From Sphagnum compactum (taxonomy: Eukaryota > Bryophyta > Sphagnopsida > Sphagnales): a stretch of DNA of 64,000 nt. Below, in pieces: positions 48,201 through 61,958 of this stretch. Within the stretch, counting starts at the first letter, position 1. Each line of letters begins with the position of its first letter. Location of the stretch: assembly GCA_965153455.1 (NCBI GenBank), contig OZ234498.1, positions 19,282,001 through 19,346,000 on the forward strand, read 5' to 3'. Below the pieces are notes generated by a model, which saw only the letters and a list, made by a program, of their open reading frames with translations, was not told the DNA's origin and ran no database searches. A program made the translations under genes and the position numbers.

Positions 48201-50815
48201 GCTCTCACCATAAAGATGACAAGGGTGATCTAGGTTTTTTCTTTTCAACATTTTTTTTTCCTTCATGTTTTAATTTAATTGTTTCCCTTTGGCAATTATG
48301 CCATACATATCATGTACAAGAAGACTAACCCACACCAATGGGGCAAGCTTCCATATGAGCAAGGAGCCTAAACACAGAGTTTAAAGTTAGAACTTGGAGT
48401 GTGGAGAAAACATTTTCTATATAACCATGCAAAATTAAACTTCTACTTTACTGCTAATAGAATCATTATAGGGATATACTTAGAGGCAAGCCTTAGGATC
48501 AATTTATGCATTCATTAAATTAATAGATAAATTATTTGATAGATATTTTGATGAAACTTTAAACATTTTATATAACTTTTCAATAAATAGACAATGCACA
48601 AATTATAAATGAGTGTAAACATGATTTAATAGTTTATGAATCTAGTGGAACATAAATTAATTTAAATTACAATTACATATGTTATGTACTATAAGCTACA
48701 CGTAAAGTTTAAATTTTTTTCATGTAATGTAAAAATGGATGAAAAGTTATTAAATTGGCTAGTTTTTCAAGAATTCCAAAATACTTTTACAAATTTATGA
48801 TAGATTATGACTATAATATGAAAGTCTAGAACTACATTAGTACATATTAAGCTTCTATCAACTTGAAAACATAAAGTTTCCAATTGAAGTCCTACTTTCA
48901 TGTACTTGTATCCCTATTTTCCATAAATGGGACAAGTGTTTTCTTGTATTTTCATTTCTACAAAAGTACTTAAATGCATATTAAAATTTGTGATTTTTCA
49001 ATATTTGCAATGAAATAAGAAAACTCAGTCTTTATTGATCATTGAAATAAATAATATTCATAAGTTCAATATGTTCAAGTATAATTTATGGATAATTTCC
49101 AAAAAAATAGAAAGTGTCTCCACATCACATATTTTATTGTGCTTGGACCCTTATGTCAACTTGAAAATCATGATTTTAAAAACATTTACCATGAATAAGC
49201 AATCCAATTATGCCATGTCATTTTGACCAATTAACCCATTCCTTTTAAGCAAAACAATAAGGAAGTGAATGTGTGTCCGATAATAACATGTTTGCAACTT
49301 GTATTAGTCTTTTGACTTTGTTGATATAGCCATTATAGGTTGGTCAATGAAATCATTCAATGTCTTGTGATTGCAAAAACATCCTAGTTCTATAAATGAA
49401 ACTATTTTGTAATTAGGTTTTTCATAGACCTCCACCTCTTTTGTGATCCTTTCCAAGTGAAACATGATGCACATTATTTTGTTATCATGCTTCGAAATTG
49501 GAATATCATCTACATCTAGGGGTTTTCAACCCCAACCTTTGCTTGTTCACACCTAAGTAAACAAAATCTAACCTCCTTCTAACAAGGATGCCACCTTCAT
49601 TCACATGAGTCTTGTATTAATGAATGGTGACACTTCTAGAACTTGAGGTTTTCCTTCAAATAATCGTGAACATGATCCCCTAATGCATATCGGTCCTTAT
49701 CATTAGGAAAAACCACACCACATTTTCTTTGTTTGTTATAGGTTCAAACCATCCTTAATACATAGGAAGGGATGTGAGATAAGCCTTCTATTATTTTGAC
49801 CTAATATTTGCACCATTCAAATTGGATGCCTATTGAACATTGTATTTGTGAATTTGCAATCATCTTTGTGGTGTGGAAAATATTTTTTCAATTGCATGTG
49901 TTTTCACGAATATTTAAGGCCTCACAACCATGGTCAATTAACCTTGATTGAATTCCATATCATACATATGGGATTCCAAAAATTCATGGGACAATTATTT
50001 TAGGGCGAAAGCATGGTTAGGTGTCTCAAAAGTGGCATTTGAGAGTCCATAATCTAACACTAGCAATTTCTTGCAATTTTAACAATTATCAAACCACAAA
50101 TCCTATAATTATCCCCTATGTTTTTAATCATAAATATTAATAGGCCAACCTATGAATATCTCTAAATATGTGAATGATCAAAAAATCCATGCAAAAGATC
50201 AAAAAAGTTAATGTGAAATGGACTCCCAAGGATAAAATTTACAACAATCACATCATTTTTTTAAAAAATTAAATTAAAAATATATATATTAAGAATTTTT
50301 CAATGCACTTCACTAATCAATTTTTCATTTGATGATTTTTTATTTTTTATTTTTTATTTTTTGACACTACTTTGATTTTTTTTTGAGTCCACCATTTTCA
50401 TTTTCTTTGTGTGACAAGCATAGTGTTGTCATTTCCAAAGTCCATTATGAGTCCATAATCTTCTTAGAATTCATCCATTTTGTTATGACCTATTGTTGTG
50501 TAATAATTAGGCAACAAAGGAAATGAGAATACCAATAAGTTTCAAAAGAACAATAACAACATGCATTACTAATTATATAGGACAATGCAACTGATGTGGA
50601 TCAAGACCCAAATGTTGTATGCATTACTTCGAGCACTTCCTTTGGATGTGGGTTGCGTAGACTGAGTAAAAGTTTTACAAATGCCAACAAGTTTGTGGTT
50701 GAGCTAATTACTGTTTTACAACATTTTGATAGTGAAGAGAGTTTTTAAAAACATTATATGAAGGATTTTGGAGCATGAAAATTTTAGGGCACTTCTACCT
50801 AAATACATAATTTCC
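48200..50815. other. AT-rich stretch with no gene found
   Basis: No open frame of note. TTTTTTATTTTTTATTTTTT at 50337 is a simple repeat. Confidence 0.5.
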
Positions 50816-50819
50816 AACA

Positions 50820-51434
50820 AGGGATCAAAAGGCTTTGCAAGCTTTAGGTAGCATGTGGGAGGCATATCCCACATTAACATGTACAAGGCAAGGTTATAAT
50901 TCCTTGTTTAGGGATGTATTAATAATAGCAGTGGTGTCCAATGTTGTCAATACAAGTTGGCAACACATTACCAAAACCATTGGGGCCACTAGGTACATGG
51001 TTCAAAAAGTAGTGGAATGTCATGTACATGTGGACAAAACAAGAGAAAATTTGTAAGGGGGGGTGTTGCTTGGAAGTGTCATTGTGATATACTAAGTGAA
51101 GGAGACCATGAAAGCGGTTTTTAAATGGTGGGAGACATCTATAACCACTACTACAAAACATGTTATTTTGACTAGAAAATCTAATCAAGAAGGAACCCAT
51201 TTGGATAGGTGTCAAAAATATCATCTTATCAATCTAGACAAGTTGATTGGGGTGCTCTTTATGACTAGCATATTATTGAATTATTTGACTAATCATTTTG
51301 ACTACTGGATGGTGGACCATTTGACTAGTCAAACCTTTTCCCAATTTTTTGGGGATTATTACCCCAAAAAAATTTGTGCAGGTAGGTCATTCATTATATT
51401 TTTAATATATCTTGAATATGATTTTAATCCATAG
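50820..51434 (+). pseudogene. Unassigned coding remnant, possibly transposase
   Basis: Two adjacent frames in compatible order (50835-51056 and 51096-51434) read YNSLFRDVLIIAVVSNVVNT, SWQHITKTIGATRYMVQKVV, then KETMKAVFKWWETSITT and a less protein-like tail. The first part looks like a helix-turn-helix-containing region of a mobile-element protein. I cannot name the family and no catalytic motif is visible. It is followed within 600 bp by Ty3 integrase remains but need not belong to them. Confidence 0.35.
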
Positions 51435-51949
51435 ATAGAATTATACCTTGTATTATATTGCACCATGTATACCTCTAGGGGTGTGACTAATTTGGTGACT
51501 ATTGTGATTAATGGGACACATAAGATTATTCATGGATGAAGATAAACTTAAAAACCATCTAGCTCATAGAATGAAGGCATAAATAGTCATAACATAGTAA
51601 CATCAAATTACTACACAAAAGGTGTCCATGTATGCCAAATGATTTCATTGGATTTTGAATGAATTCACTAGTCATAATGAATGGGACGTAATGGGGATGC
51701 AGTGTATTCACTAGTCTAGTGAATGAGGACTAGTGAATTACACCCACATTTTGTAATCGTGAAAGTTGTAGGAATGATCAAAAGTTTGAATTTTGATCAT
51801 ATAGTTGCAAATATTTTCAAAGCTAGTCGCAGAGGATTAATAATCACATGTAATTGCAAATATAATGGTTGTATATTTTGGCTAATTTCCATTAATGTGG
51901 ATTTCTGTAAATCTTACAATTAATGTCAATGGTTAGGAGCATTCACAAC

Positions 51950-52900
51950 ACAAAGTTAGGTGAAACTAGTGATTATTTTACCGCATGAACCATTCATAAA
52001 ATGGTGATTATATTGTATTGGACCAATTAAATCAATGGGCTCATACATTTGAAATTGGTACATACTATTAGAAACCAATTGTGTGACCAAGTGGGTGGAA
52101 ACAAAAGAGTCTCAAACCAATACAACAAGTGTTAAAATTAACTTTATGTACAAATGCATTTTCACTCATTTGGGATTCTTGCATTAGATAGTAATCAATC
52201 AAGGTACACATTTCATTAACAAGGTTATCCAATATTGGGTGAACATTTTTTGTTCAAACATAACAATTTTACTACTTAATTTATGCTCAAGGTAATGAAC
52301 ATGCATAATCAACTAACAAAGTAATTTGGTACCCCTTTGACCCAAAGTTTTGTTAGTGAGAAACGTACATATTGGGATGAATATCTATTTAATATATATT
52401 TTTAATCTTACCAAATAGCCTATAAAGTTGATATATGATATGGACCATTTCAATTGGTGTATGGATTTCATCCGCTATTACCAAGTAAAAATTTATTACT
52501 TATTTGCCTTGATTTTCAAATTGATTCAAACCTGGTTAGGGTATTATCCAATTATTTGACCAATTTGGAAAAGTTATAGGAACACAAATTGGAAGCACAA
52601 GAACATGTAATAATTAATTAGTGGAATAGGGCCTTGTGGTCTTATCACAAAAACCTAAGAAACAATTTCAGTTGGAAATTATGTTTTGTGGTTTCCAAAA
52701 GCTGTAGATGTTCATTTAAGGAAATTTAAACATTGTTAATTTGGTCCATACCAAATTCAATATTGTCTATTGAATAATATCGTTTTATTAATTTTAGTAA
52801 ACTGATTTGATTTAAACCTTATATTGGTAAATATTTACAAGTTTAAACATATTTTTTCCAAAAACCACAAATCCATTAATTTTCTTACCAATAACAATTT
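51950..52900 (+). pseudogene. Ty3/gypsy integrase remnant, heavily decayed
   Basis: With several frame changes the segment reads, in order, an integrase core pattern: KWVETKES near 52090, IKVHISLTRLSN (from a DQGTHFIN motif) near 52195, STNKVIW near 52310, YGPFQLVYGFHPLLPS near 52430-52480 and WNRALWSYHKNL near 52620. LVYG-FHPLLP is typical of Ty3 integrases just after the catalytic core. It differs from the element at 29317-34042, so two families are present. No active frame survives. Confidence 0.65.
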
Positions 52901-53199
52901 ATTTTACTAAACTAAAAAGTTTGCCTGCTAAAAACTTACCACAAGCATTTCTCATTTTTCTTCAAATTATTATACAATGGTACTTACGAATGATCATTGA
53001 TTTAGGACATCACATTGTACTTATTAATCATTTTATTGACTGTTTGTTATCAACTTTAACTATCATTTTCAACATGATTCAAGTGACATCTTTTAGGCAT
53101 ACAACTAATGAAAGCCTCTAAAATAGTAATGGGTAATACATTATAACACATCTTTCATACTCTATTTTAGGAATAGACATAGTTCTTTATTTTTGACAT

Positions 53200-55320
53200 T
53201 ATCACTTAATTCTTCTTTCATTTTTTTGTTTCAATTTAATGCAACATGAGTGACAAAAATTTTATCAAAATGTTTCAATGTAGAACTCAAAGTGCAAGAA
53301 TAGAGAAAGAAATAAAAAAGGAGCTGAACCGAAGAAAAATTGGCACATTGTTAGTGTTTAGCAAAATTTGTGGAAAGAACAAGTTTTAAACATTCAACCT
53401 ATTGCTTCATGATTTCCACAACTAGGACAAAGTAGATTTGAAAAACAATTTGTAGTATGATAGATCATTCATAAAATAGATGAAAACTTGTCATAATTAC
53501 AATCTTTGATTTGAACAAAGAGTTGCAAGAATTAGCGCCAATTTTGTAAGAGTAAAATTTTTGAAACATCAAACTTGTAAGGCATGAATTGCAACTCATG
53601 GCAATTTGACTAAATGCCAAAATGAAGAACTCCAACCCATTTTGGAAGCAATCACAAGGATCAAATGAATATAAATGGGCAACAAAAGTTGGCTTAAATG
53701 GATTATTTAAGATAAAATGTTTTTTTCCACACAATGAATTGATCTCTACCTTTTTCTATCATATAGGAAATCTAATGACAACAAGATCTTCAAGGGAATT
53801 GTTCACATGACAAATTGATTGTGATTGATATATAGTCCTTTGATGAAATGTTTCCAATTTCATGTACGAAAATGATGGACAAAGAAAACATTTGATTCTA
53901 AAAACAAAAATTAAGAATATATTAGAAGGCATTGTTAAAGATAATGCCCATGCCAACACATATAAGTGGAAGTTGATAGATTTTGTTGAACCATGGCCAT
54001 TATGTGTTGATGCCATTTTGCAATTAGTCTATCAAATAGAATGATTGGAAATGTTAGTAATGAGATTCTTTAAACCATCTTGAGGACATATACCAAAATT
54101 CGGACTAAATACTATAACATTATGTTTACCCAATTTGTTATTTTAATATATCAATGGACATTGCATCGAGATAAGGACCAAAAAGGTAGGTATTTTCTAT
54201 GTTGAACCAATTTTGGACATAGTGTTGCACAACTAGTTTGCAATGAATGTAGCATTGGAACCAACTATAGCTAAAATTCATGTATAGATTTGATATGTGC
54301 CATCAAATGTACAATAGGTAGAACAAGACCAATCAATACAAGTACTTGTTATAAAAGAATTTAACTTTGAACCAATTTTTATAAGAATGCAAAGAACACA
54401 TAATCAATTAAATTCACCAATAGTTAGATGTATGTATATTAAATATCAAATTCAATTAAAGGAGCAGCTTATTGCCAAAGCCAAAAAGTGAAGGAGTTCA
54501 AAGGCATTATTTAAACATGAAAGGCACAACTATGCAACTTACATGTAGAAGTTCAAAAACATTTTCAATAACTTCAACAATTTATTCAACAAGTTAATTA
54601 ACATGAACAAGTCACTATTTGATATCAAACATGAACAATTTCAAAAGTGAAATGCAACAATTATTAGTGATTTGGAACAAGTTATTATACACCATGAGAA
54701 TTTAAGCTAAGAGTATAACTGAACACTTGACAACCTTGCTCGTCAAGGGAATGACATTATGCAACTCAACACTCATTGTGTTGATTTGTTAGAATAGATC
54801 AAGACCCTAAATATTAAAATTGGCTGATTGGAGAGTAATTTTGTTTTTATGGTAACACAAAAGGATGTAAAAATTCAACAACTACAACAACAAGTGATTC
54901 ATTTATAGAATTTTGCTCCTATCATTGTAGTCAATAGAATGTAGGAATATGACAAGATGATTTAGAGAAGAAACTTGAATCAACCTACAAATTTTCCATG
55001 ACATAGCCTATGAACACAATTCAAAAATACTATAATAACATCATACCATTATGTATTGTTGAAATTCAGGAACAATATGATTCATAAAGTAGATGAAGAA
55101 TTGTATTTGCATAAATTGTAGGCTTATCAACAAGTTTTTCTAGATTTTATTTACATGCCCTCTAGTCAACCTACATATGTACCTCAATGCAAATTATCAC
55201 CATTATAAACTATAGATCTAGGTCCAAGTCACCAATCAATAAGTTTTCATGTTAAACAAAATTTGACATCATCACCAACTGAACTCAAAAGGAAGAGTAG
55301 AAGAACTAACCCATTCACAA
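53200..55320 (+). pseudogene. Retroelement-like remnant with Gln-rich coiled-coil segment
   Basis: Short frames at 53622-53810 and 53862-54044 (WKQSQGSNEYKWATKVGLNG; NILEGIVKDNAHANTYKWKL) are followed at 54480-54910 by Gln- and Glu-rich broken frames (HFQQLQQFIQQ-like, KIQQLQQQVIH). A similar Gln-rich segment precedes the zinc knuckle in the gag region at 24960-25150, suggesting a related gag. Family and ends are uncertain. Confidence 0.35.
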
Positions 55321-55676
55321 TTTTCTTTTTCTATCTATCACATTTGTATATGTTTAAAAATCTAGTTCATTTTTCAAGAATTTCATGTTTTTGAAACCAA
55401 TCTAAAATCAATCAAGTTTTTGTTGAATAGACTTTTGATAAAACAAATTGATTCACCATTACAACAATATTTTTTAAAAATTGGAATTAGCAAATTTTGA
55501 TCTATAAGTTTTTCTCACAAGATTCAATAGAGAGAACAATTTCATATTTTTCATTGTTATCCCAACTTTTATGGATTCTAAAGATGAAATCCAATGTCCA
55601 AAAGGGGTATTGTTAAATGATATCTTGAATTATGATCGTTTATGTGTATAGTTCAGAAATGAATTTATATTAGTTA

Positions 55677-56123
55677 GGGGTCCAACCATGCTATTAGGAG
55701 CCACACGTGCCCCCTTAGACCATTGCTTTATTCTTAGAATCTTTTTAGAATCTTTTAAATACGTCTTTCAAAAAAACATTAAAATTTAAAAAGTTTTTTT
55801 AATACTATTATGCTAAGGTGTATATTAAAAATATCCAAAAATATGTCATTAAAAAATACTTTCAAATTGTGCTTTTAGTGTGAAAATTGCTTTTAAGCTG
55901 TTTTTATGTAGCTTTTAAGCAATGTTTACAAGAGGTTAAAAGTCCTTATATATGTTATTTTCACTCATTAGATCGATTCCAAATTTTTATGATATGTACA
56001 TAATGTATTCACAATAACATTTTATAAATTATTATTATTATTTATTATTATTTACAATCCAAAGTTCAAAAAATTAAGTAGTGGTTACGATTACTTTTGG
56101 TACATGTTAGTATGACTGCACCC
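55677..56123. mobile_element. Tourist/PIF-Harbinger-like MITE, copy B
   Basis: This 447-bp element begins GGGGTCCAACCATGCTATTA and ends TAGTATGACTGCACCC; the end in reverse complement (GGGTGCAGTCATACTA) pairs imperfectly with the start. It is flanked on both sides by TTA (55674-55676, 56124-56126), the target site duplication of PIF/Harbinger elements. It has no coding capacity and is related to copy A at 22519-22891. Confidence 0.7.
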
Positions 56124-56126
56124 TTA

Positions 56127-58249
56127 GATTAGTTATTAGTTTTATTATATTGGTCAATTATTAGTCACATACTAATTAGTTTTTAAAATTTTGAAATATT
56201 TTAAACAAATACAGTTTTGGAGATTGATGAAAACTTGATTGAAAATGATGAAGAGAAAAGATTAGAATATGAAGAATGTAAGAAAACATATGCATTTTAC
56301 AAATTTAATTAAGAGGTTTTTTTCATGTGAATTACTTTTTTTTGCATTCTTTGATGTTTTGTAATAAAAATGATTCAATGTTGAAAAAAACATAGAAAAC
56401 TAACATAGCGTAATCAAAATATTAAAATATGAAATATATTGTATTGTTGTTGGTGAATCAAAACATAGTTACATAGGAAATGTAAAAACTTTGCATGAGA
56501 AAGAACATAACATAATATAATATAATATAATATAAAGAAGAAAATAAACCTTTCCTAAAGGTGTTCCCCTTGCCACCCTCTACACATCACAATGCACACC
56601 TTCATTTTAAAAAACCTTGCACACAATGCAAAATAATGAGACTGCGTATGGGTGCATTCAAAGTTAAAAAAACTAGTGGGCCTCACATGTAGGTCCTTTT
56701 TAAAGACTATGGTTTTTCAAGTTTGAAACATGGCTTCCATGTTTTAGATAAGGCCCATTATTGGATGATAATGTTAATTTCAAAAGTTTAATTCACATGT
56801 GTTTCCATGAATTTTTGAACAATATGTAATTAAATTAATTTTTTTAATGATAATTTTTCAAGCAAATCAAATGTGTAGATTTCTAAAAAAGTAAACATGT
56901 CAATATTTTTAAAATAATATGTGTTTCAAACTTTCAATGATACATTATACATTGAATTTATCAAACATACCTTTTTTTAACATCATTTCAAATGGCGCAA
57001 AACATATTCATAAAAAAACAAGTAATGTTATATAACACATTCAATATTCATGAAAATGCAACTTTGCCTTTGCTTATACCAAAAAATATGTTTTTGTTTG
57101 AGGAAGTTTTTCAAATTATGTAATTTTAATGATCAAAAGCACATTTAGACACTAAAAATATATATATTCAAAATTTTAATGATACCATGCCCTCATAATC
57201 ATCAATTTATGGTCATCCACAATGTTTCAGAATGAATGGTTTAGTTTTACATAAGATAAAGGACATTCAAAATTTTAACACCCTGTACACATCAAATTGT
57301 CCACTCCTTACTATACATTTTATGACCAATGAAACATCAAAATTGCACAAAATTCATTTTGATGAAAATTCATAAGTATATAAACATTTCAAAAGTGATT
57401 TCATTAAATTATAATCCCTACAACTCATGTAATCATTTTTCAAAATCATGGGGTTGCAAGATTTTATGTGTGGACATGTAATCTTTGGCTCCTTTTACTG
57501 TGAACACATTCGTATAACAATTAGACTTCAGTTAGAACCTAGTACATTATCTTTCTTGCCTTATAGCTCTACTAACCTTAATAAGTTTTCATATGTTAAT
57601 TTAAAACCTTGCTCCAAAACTTTTTTTTTTTTTTTTTTGGGTCACTAAGGTTAATTAGTTACACACTTTATCTTGCAAGTACCTTGGTAACAACTAATGA
57701 ACTAGTCAGTTCTAGGTTTTCAGCATGAGTTCAAGCCTCTATCCAAGTACTTCACCCAATAGGTCTTAATGTGGAAAAACCTAACCCCACACTTTGAATT
57801 GGGAAAACTCAAGGTTAGTTGGATTCAACATAAGACATGACTTGAAGGCTTTTAGGGTCTTTTTGCCTAGGGCTAGGTCTTTTATCACATGAATAATACA
57901 CAATGAATAAATAAATAAATAAAGGAAAAACACCCAACAAGGGAACAAGAAAAGAAAAAAAGAAGGATTAAAGTCCAAACAAAAAACCACACTTAAAAGT
58001 GCAAAACGCACAATGGGGAGCCCTAATAGGAGAAAACTTGAAACCTAGGACCTAAACCCATCACTAGTAGCACGAAACAAATCATGCAAGGAGATGGGTG
58101 AAATACTTGGAAGGACACCAAGCCTAGAAGAGCCTCTCCTATTGCCACAATTGCCTGACACAAAATAATGGCTACCTAAACTCTCTAGAGAGCCACTGAC
58201 ACCCTCTACCTATAAAATGAACATATAATCGAAAGAAAAGGACCATTTG
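56127..58249. other. Stretch with no gene found
   Basis: AT-rich. Contains (TATAA)n at about 56510-56535, a run of 20 T at 57619-57638 and (AATAA)n near 57905-57922. Confidence 0.5.
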
Positions 58250-58740
58250 AGCCCTTCACTAACCATGCTATGTTGGCATAATGATGAAGGAAATTGTCCG
58301 CCTATTGGTGTAAACATCCAAATATCTCTACTATTAGAGGGATGAAATCATCCTCAAGGTGTTGGTTGCGATATGACACATCCTTTGCCTAAGCTATAAT
58401 CATTGCAGCCTCTCCCCGAGAAGAAGTGACTTGTGAAACAAAATCTGCACGAGTCGAGTCAACAATGATTACATCTACCAAAGTGTGAATACCATCTACT
58501 ATGAACACAATATCCATTTGTCGCCATGAAGTCTAAAGAGATGGCATAAGGAGAATATGTGTTTGCTCACGCAAAACATGGAATTTGGCATCGTTAGCAA
58601 TGGAAACAAAAGAATCTCAAGCTGCATCATGTGTGGTCATGTGCTTTCCCCCATGAACACAATGAAGTAGGTGTATCCTTGTCGAATCCATGGCTTGGTT
58701 ACATATGCATGGAGAAAAACCATGAATTATGGGATGGGGG
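58250..58740 (-). pseudogene. Non-LTR retrotransposon C-terminal region: zinc knuckle and nuclease-like domain
   Basis: The minus-strand frame, broken by four stops, reads CICNQAMDSTRIHLLHC (Cys-X-Cys-X9-His-X3-Cys), VHGGKHMTTHDAA, FHVLREQTHILL, RQMDIVFIVDG, LVDVIIVDSTRADFVSQV and IPLIVEIFGCLHQ. The order knuckle, then an acidic pair about 17 residues apart (QMD...LVDVIIVD), resembles the region after the reverse transcriptase in R2-like elements. The same motifs occur at 15231-15461. It may be the 3' part of the element whose reverse transcriptase is at 61959-62927, with about 3 kb of repeats inserted between. Confidence 0.65.
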
Positions 58741-59430
58741 AAACCCAATTTGGTGTGTAGTGTTGAGGAAAAAATGTCAAAGGCCATCCTAAAAGATGGG
58801 ATGACTAAGTAGGCAGAAAGCTAAACACTTAAACCTGAGCCTGCATAAGATTTCAATTGAACATGATGATGATCAAAAAACAATTCTAAGATGATGCTGG
58901 AAAATGAATGTTCGTGCACATTCTCTAAGATGTTCTCTTGAAGATGATCTACTCCTCTTTGTGATAATTGTTCAAAAGGTGGTATGGAGGCATGAATAGT
59001 TAGAGGTTACTTGGGGTAAATCATGAACCCACCTAAGGTGAGGTTGGAATGGAAGTGGACTTGAACTATTGGCCCTTTTTAACTCCCACTATAAACAGAT
59101 AGGTGTCTTGTAAAAATATGGATGTGACGATCAAGGCGATAAGCCCTTAGCTCCTTAAGTACATTATAGGGGTGATAACCTTTGTAGACACAAAGAGGGT
59201 GCGATCATAATCAAATGAGCCAATGGTGATGAAGGATTCAAGGATTGTAGTCCTTTTTGTGGTCATTTTCACTTTCTCATACAAAGAACTTTTGGGGTGA
59301 AATCTTTTGCAATAAGTTATTAAAAATACATATAATTTTTTCAATACATCACATTTTTTGTCACAATTGTAACCTTGGGCTCGCAACCAAGGCAAAGGCA
59401 TGGAAAGGTGCAAGCCGAGAATGCAACTCG
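58741..59430. other. Stretch with no gene found
   Basis: Possible linker between parts of the minus-strand non-LTR element; no recognisable motif. Confidence 0.4.
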
Positions 59431-59434
59431 AGAG

Positions 59435-60715
59435 TCACATTTGCACTCTAGGAATGTGAAAGAGTGTGAGGGAATGAACCCACACATTCCCAAGTGAACT
59501 CCCACTTTGGGAGTTGGAGTCCCTATGGAGTCCCAAAATTCATTGGATTAAAAATTTCCTTATACCATTGGAAAGCTCTTGAGACGTAGATGTCTAAAAT
59601 GAGCTCGTATGACCCATTTGATTACTTATAACACAAGTTATGGTCGTAAAAAGGGATGGAAGTCAAAGTGCCAATTTGAATTCCAACCATTAAAAGTCAA
59701 AAATCGCCTTGAATTACGTGCGTGTAGGTGGCGTGCCACATATCATTGGAGAGCTCTCAACGAAGGCTACAAATTTGCTTTAAAATTTACCTCAATAGGA
59801 CGTCTATAAAAGAATTTACAGGCCTCCAAAGTTTTGGGAGTCCTAATTTCGAGAATTTCAGGAATTTCGGGACTACCAACTTGGGAGTCTTGGGATAAAA
59901 TGTTATTTGAGTGAAACCCCCATGGCTTATCATAGAGAATACTATAAGGGGGAAGGTGATGGCTTCCCCAAGTCCGAACTATGGTGAGTTTTATGAGTCC
60001 GTGTATGCCCATGGTTTGTATGTGCACCAAGAGTGTTTTAACTACACACTAACCAACTTGTTGTTTGGTGTCGCAACCCTACTTTGAAGAGAGTGTGAGG
60101 ATGAGACTCACACTCCCGAAATGGGGACTTGGGAGTCCTCCGAGACTCCCGAAACTTCAGAGTTCGATTGTAGGGGCCAAAACACCTCGCATTGAGAAGT
60201 TCTTTATATCATTGGAAAGCTATTGAAGTTTAGATGTCGAAAATGGGCTCTCATGAGTCATTTGGATATCTACAGCACAAATTATGGCCACAAAAAAAAA
60301 GGAGTCAAACTAACAATTTGACTCCCGACCATTAAAAGTCAAAAATCGACCCGACCTTGGTGCGTGCAGGTGAAGTGCGGCACACCGTTGGAAAGCTCTC
60401 GAAGAGAGCTACAACTTTACTTTAGACCTTGCCCCAATCGGAGGCCTGAGCAAAAAATTATAGCCTCGCAAAGTTACAAGAGTCCAAACCGAGACAGTTT
60501 CAGGATTCCTCCTTGGGAGTCCCGGGACAAAAAGCCATTCGGATGTAGGCTCCGCAGAGAGACGTAGAGAATATTATATGGGGGAAGGTGGTGGTTTCCC
60601 CCAAGTCCGAGCCGTGGTGAGTCTTGTGAGTCCAAAGTTGCCTGTGCCTTGTCCTAGCACTAAAGGTGATCTAGAAAGTGAACTAACCAACTTGTTGGTT
60701 GGTTTGATGCAGATT
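59435..60715. repeat. Nested tandem duplication: about 643-bp unit, two copies, each with a doubled 177-bp module
   Basis: Two diverged copies (about 59435-60075 and 60076-60715) share, in order, AGAGTGTGAGG, TATCATTGGAAAGCT, ACCATTAAAAGTCAAAAATC, GGGGGAAGGTG, CCAAGTCCGA and CTAACCAACTTGTTG. CATTGG modules lie at 59566, 59744, 60210 and 60386 (the last as CGTTGG): 178 and 176 bp apart within copies, 644 and 642 bp between copies. Confidence 0.9.
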
Positions 60716-60739
60716 CGAGTGAGTAACTAAAGCTTGTCA

Positions 60740-61030
60740 CTCTTCCTAGTCCCATCCCGGAGCCTTAGCACGCCCCTCTACCCCTTTTAGTGCTGAGAGC
60801 TGGGAGCGTGCCCCGAGTTCCTCACAATTCCGCTATTTAAGTAACTTGGACCCATCTTGGGTCTAATTAGGAACTTGGGAGCGTGTCATTTGGTTTGTGT
60901 AGGTCCATGTGAATAGTTGACCCACTTGTCATTCATCCTAGTCCCCATCTCAGAACTCCAGCACGCCCCTTTTACCCCCAAAGTGCTGCAAACTACGGAG
61001 CATACCCCAACTCCTTCTTCTGTTGTTTTC
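60740..61030. repeat. 192-bp tandem duplication
   Basis: CCTAGTCCC, then AGCACGCCCCT and AGTGCTG, occur at 60745 and again at 60937 with matching order and spacing. It directly follows the 643-bp duplication. Confidence 0.8.
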
Positions 61031-61958
61031 AACTTCATATTCGCATTTGAATCTTTCAAGGAGTTTGGGGTGCGTCATTTTTGTATTAAGTTTTCATGAA
61101 TAAGTAAGAATTTTTTGAAAAATGTATAGAGTCTTTCAAATTCTGCGTTTCGTTTTCAAAAACTATCTTAATTTCAAATTATATGAAAATATGTTAATTA
61201 TTTAATGTTTTATTTTATTATTTCATAAACTATAACTTTGTTTTAGATGTCATGTACATTACACCCTATTTACATGTGGTAAAAGACTCTTAAAATTTTA
61301 AAATTTTGTTCAATATATTTTTAATTTTTAAAACTTAAAATTTCACAACTTTCAAATTGTGGGTGTTTTTTGAGTGTGGATAATCAATTAACATCATCTC
61401 AATTTTTCTCTCATGAAAATTCATTTATGAAAAAAGTCTTTAGCTTACTAATTTGCAAAACTAATTGTTTTTGATGCAACTATTGTTCAAGTTCACAAGT
61501 TTTTTTATTAAAACCAAAACTCAAAATAATTATTCTTGAATTTTGATTTTGAATTTTCAACATTCATATTAGTCATTTAACACTAAATTCCATGATCAAC
61601 ATGGCATTAAAGTGGCACCACAAAAATTATATATAACAAAATTACTATTTTACAAAATTTTGGCGGTCTTAACGTGTTTTTTTGCTCGTTTAATTGTGAC
61701 TACACCCAAGACCCACCCCACCTTTGGAGATGGGTAGAAAGGTTGGTTGACAAACTAAGGGAGTTTCCAGGCACTCCAAAGAATTGGGCTTTAAGAGTTT
61801 CCCAAATACACAAATAAAGGTCAAATCAAAGGAAATGAGCTAACGCTGAAAATCCAAAAGTGGGCGGAAAGAATAAAAAAGGTAATAAAGCCTCTGTGCA
61901 AAACAATGAGTGATAATCCCAAATGCCCCCTACACATCCCCCAACCTAAGACGAGCAT
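61031..61958. other. AT-rich stretch with no gene found
   Basis: No coding signal. It borders the thumb region of the minus-strand non-LTR element. Confidence 0.5.
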
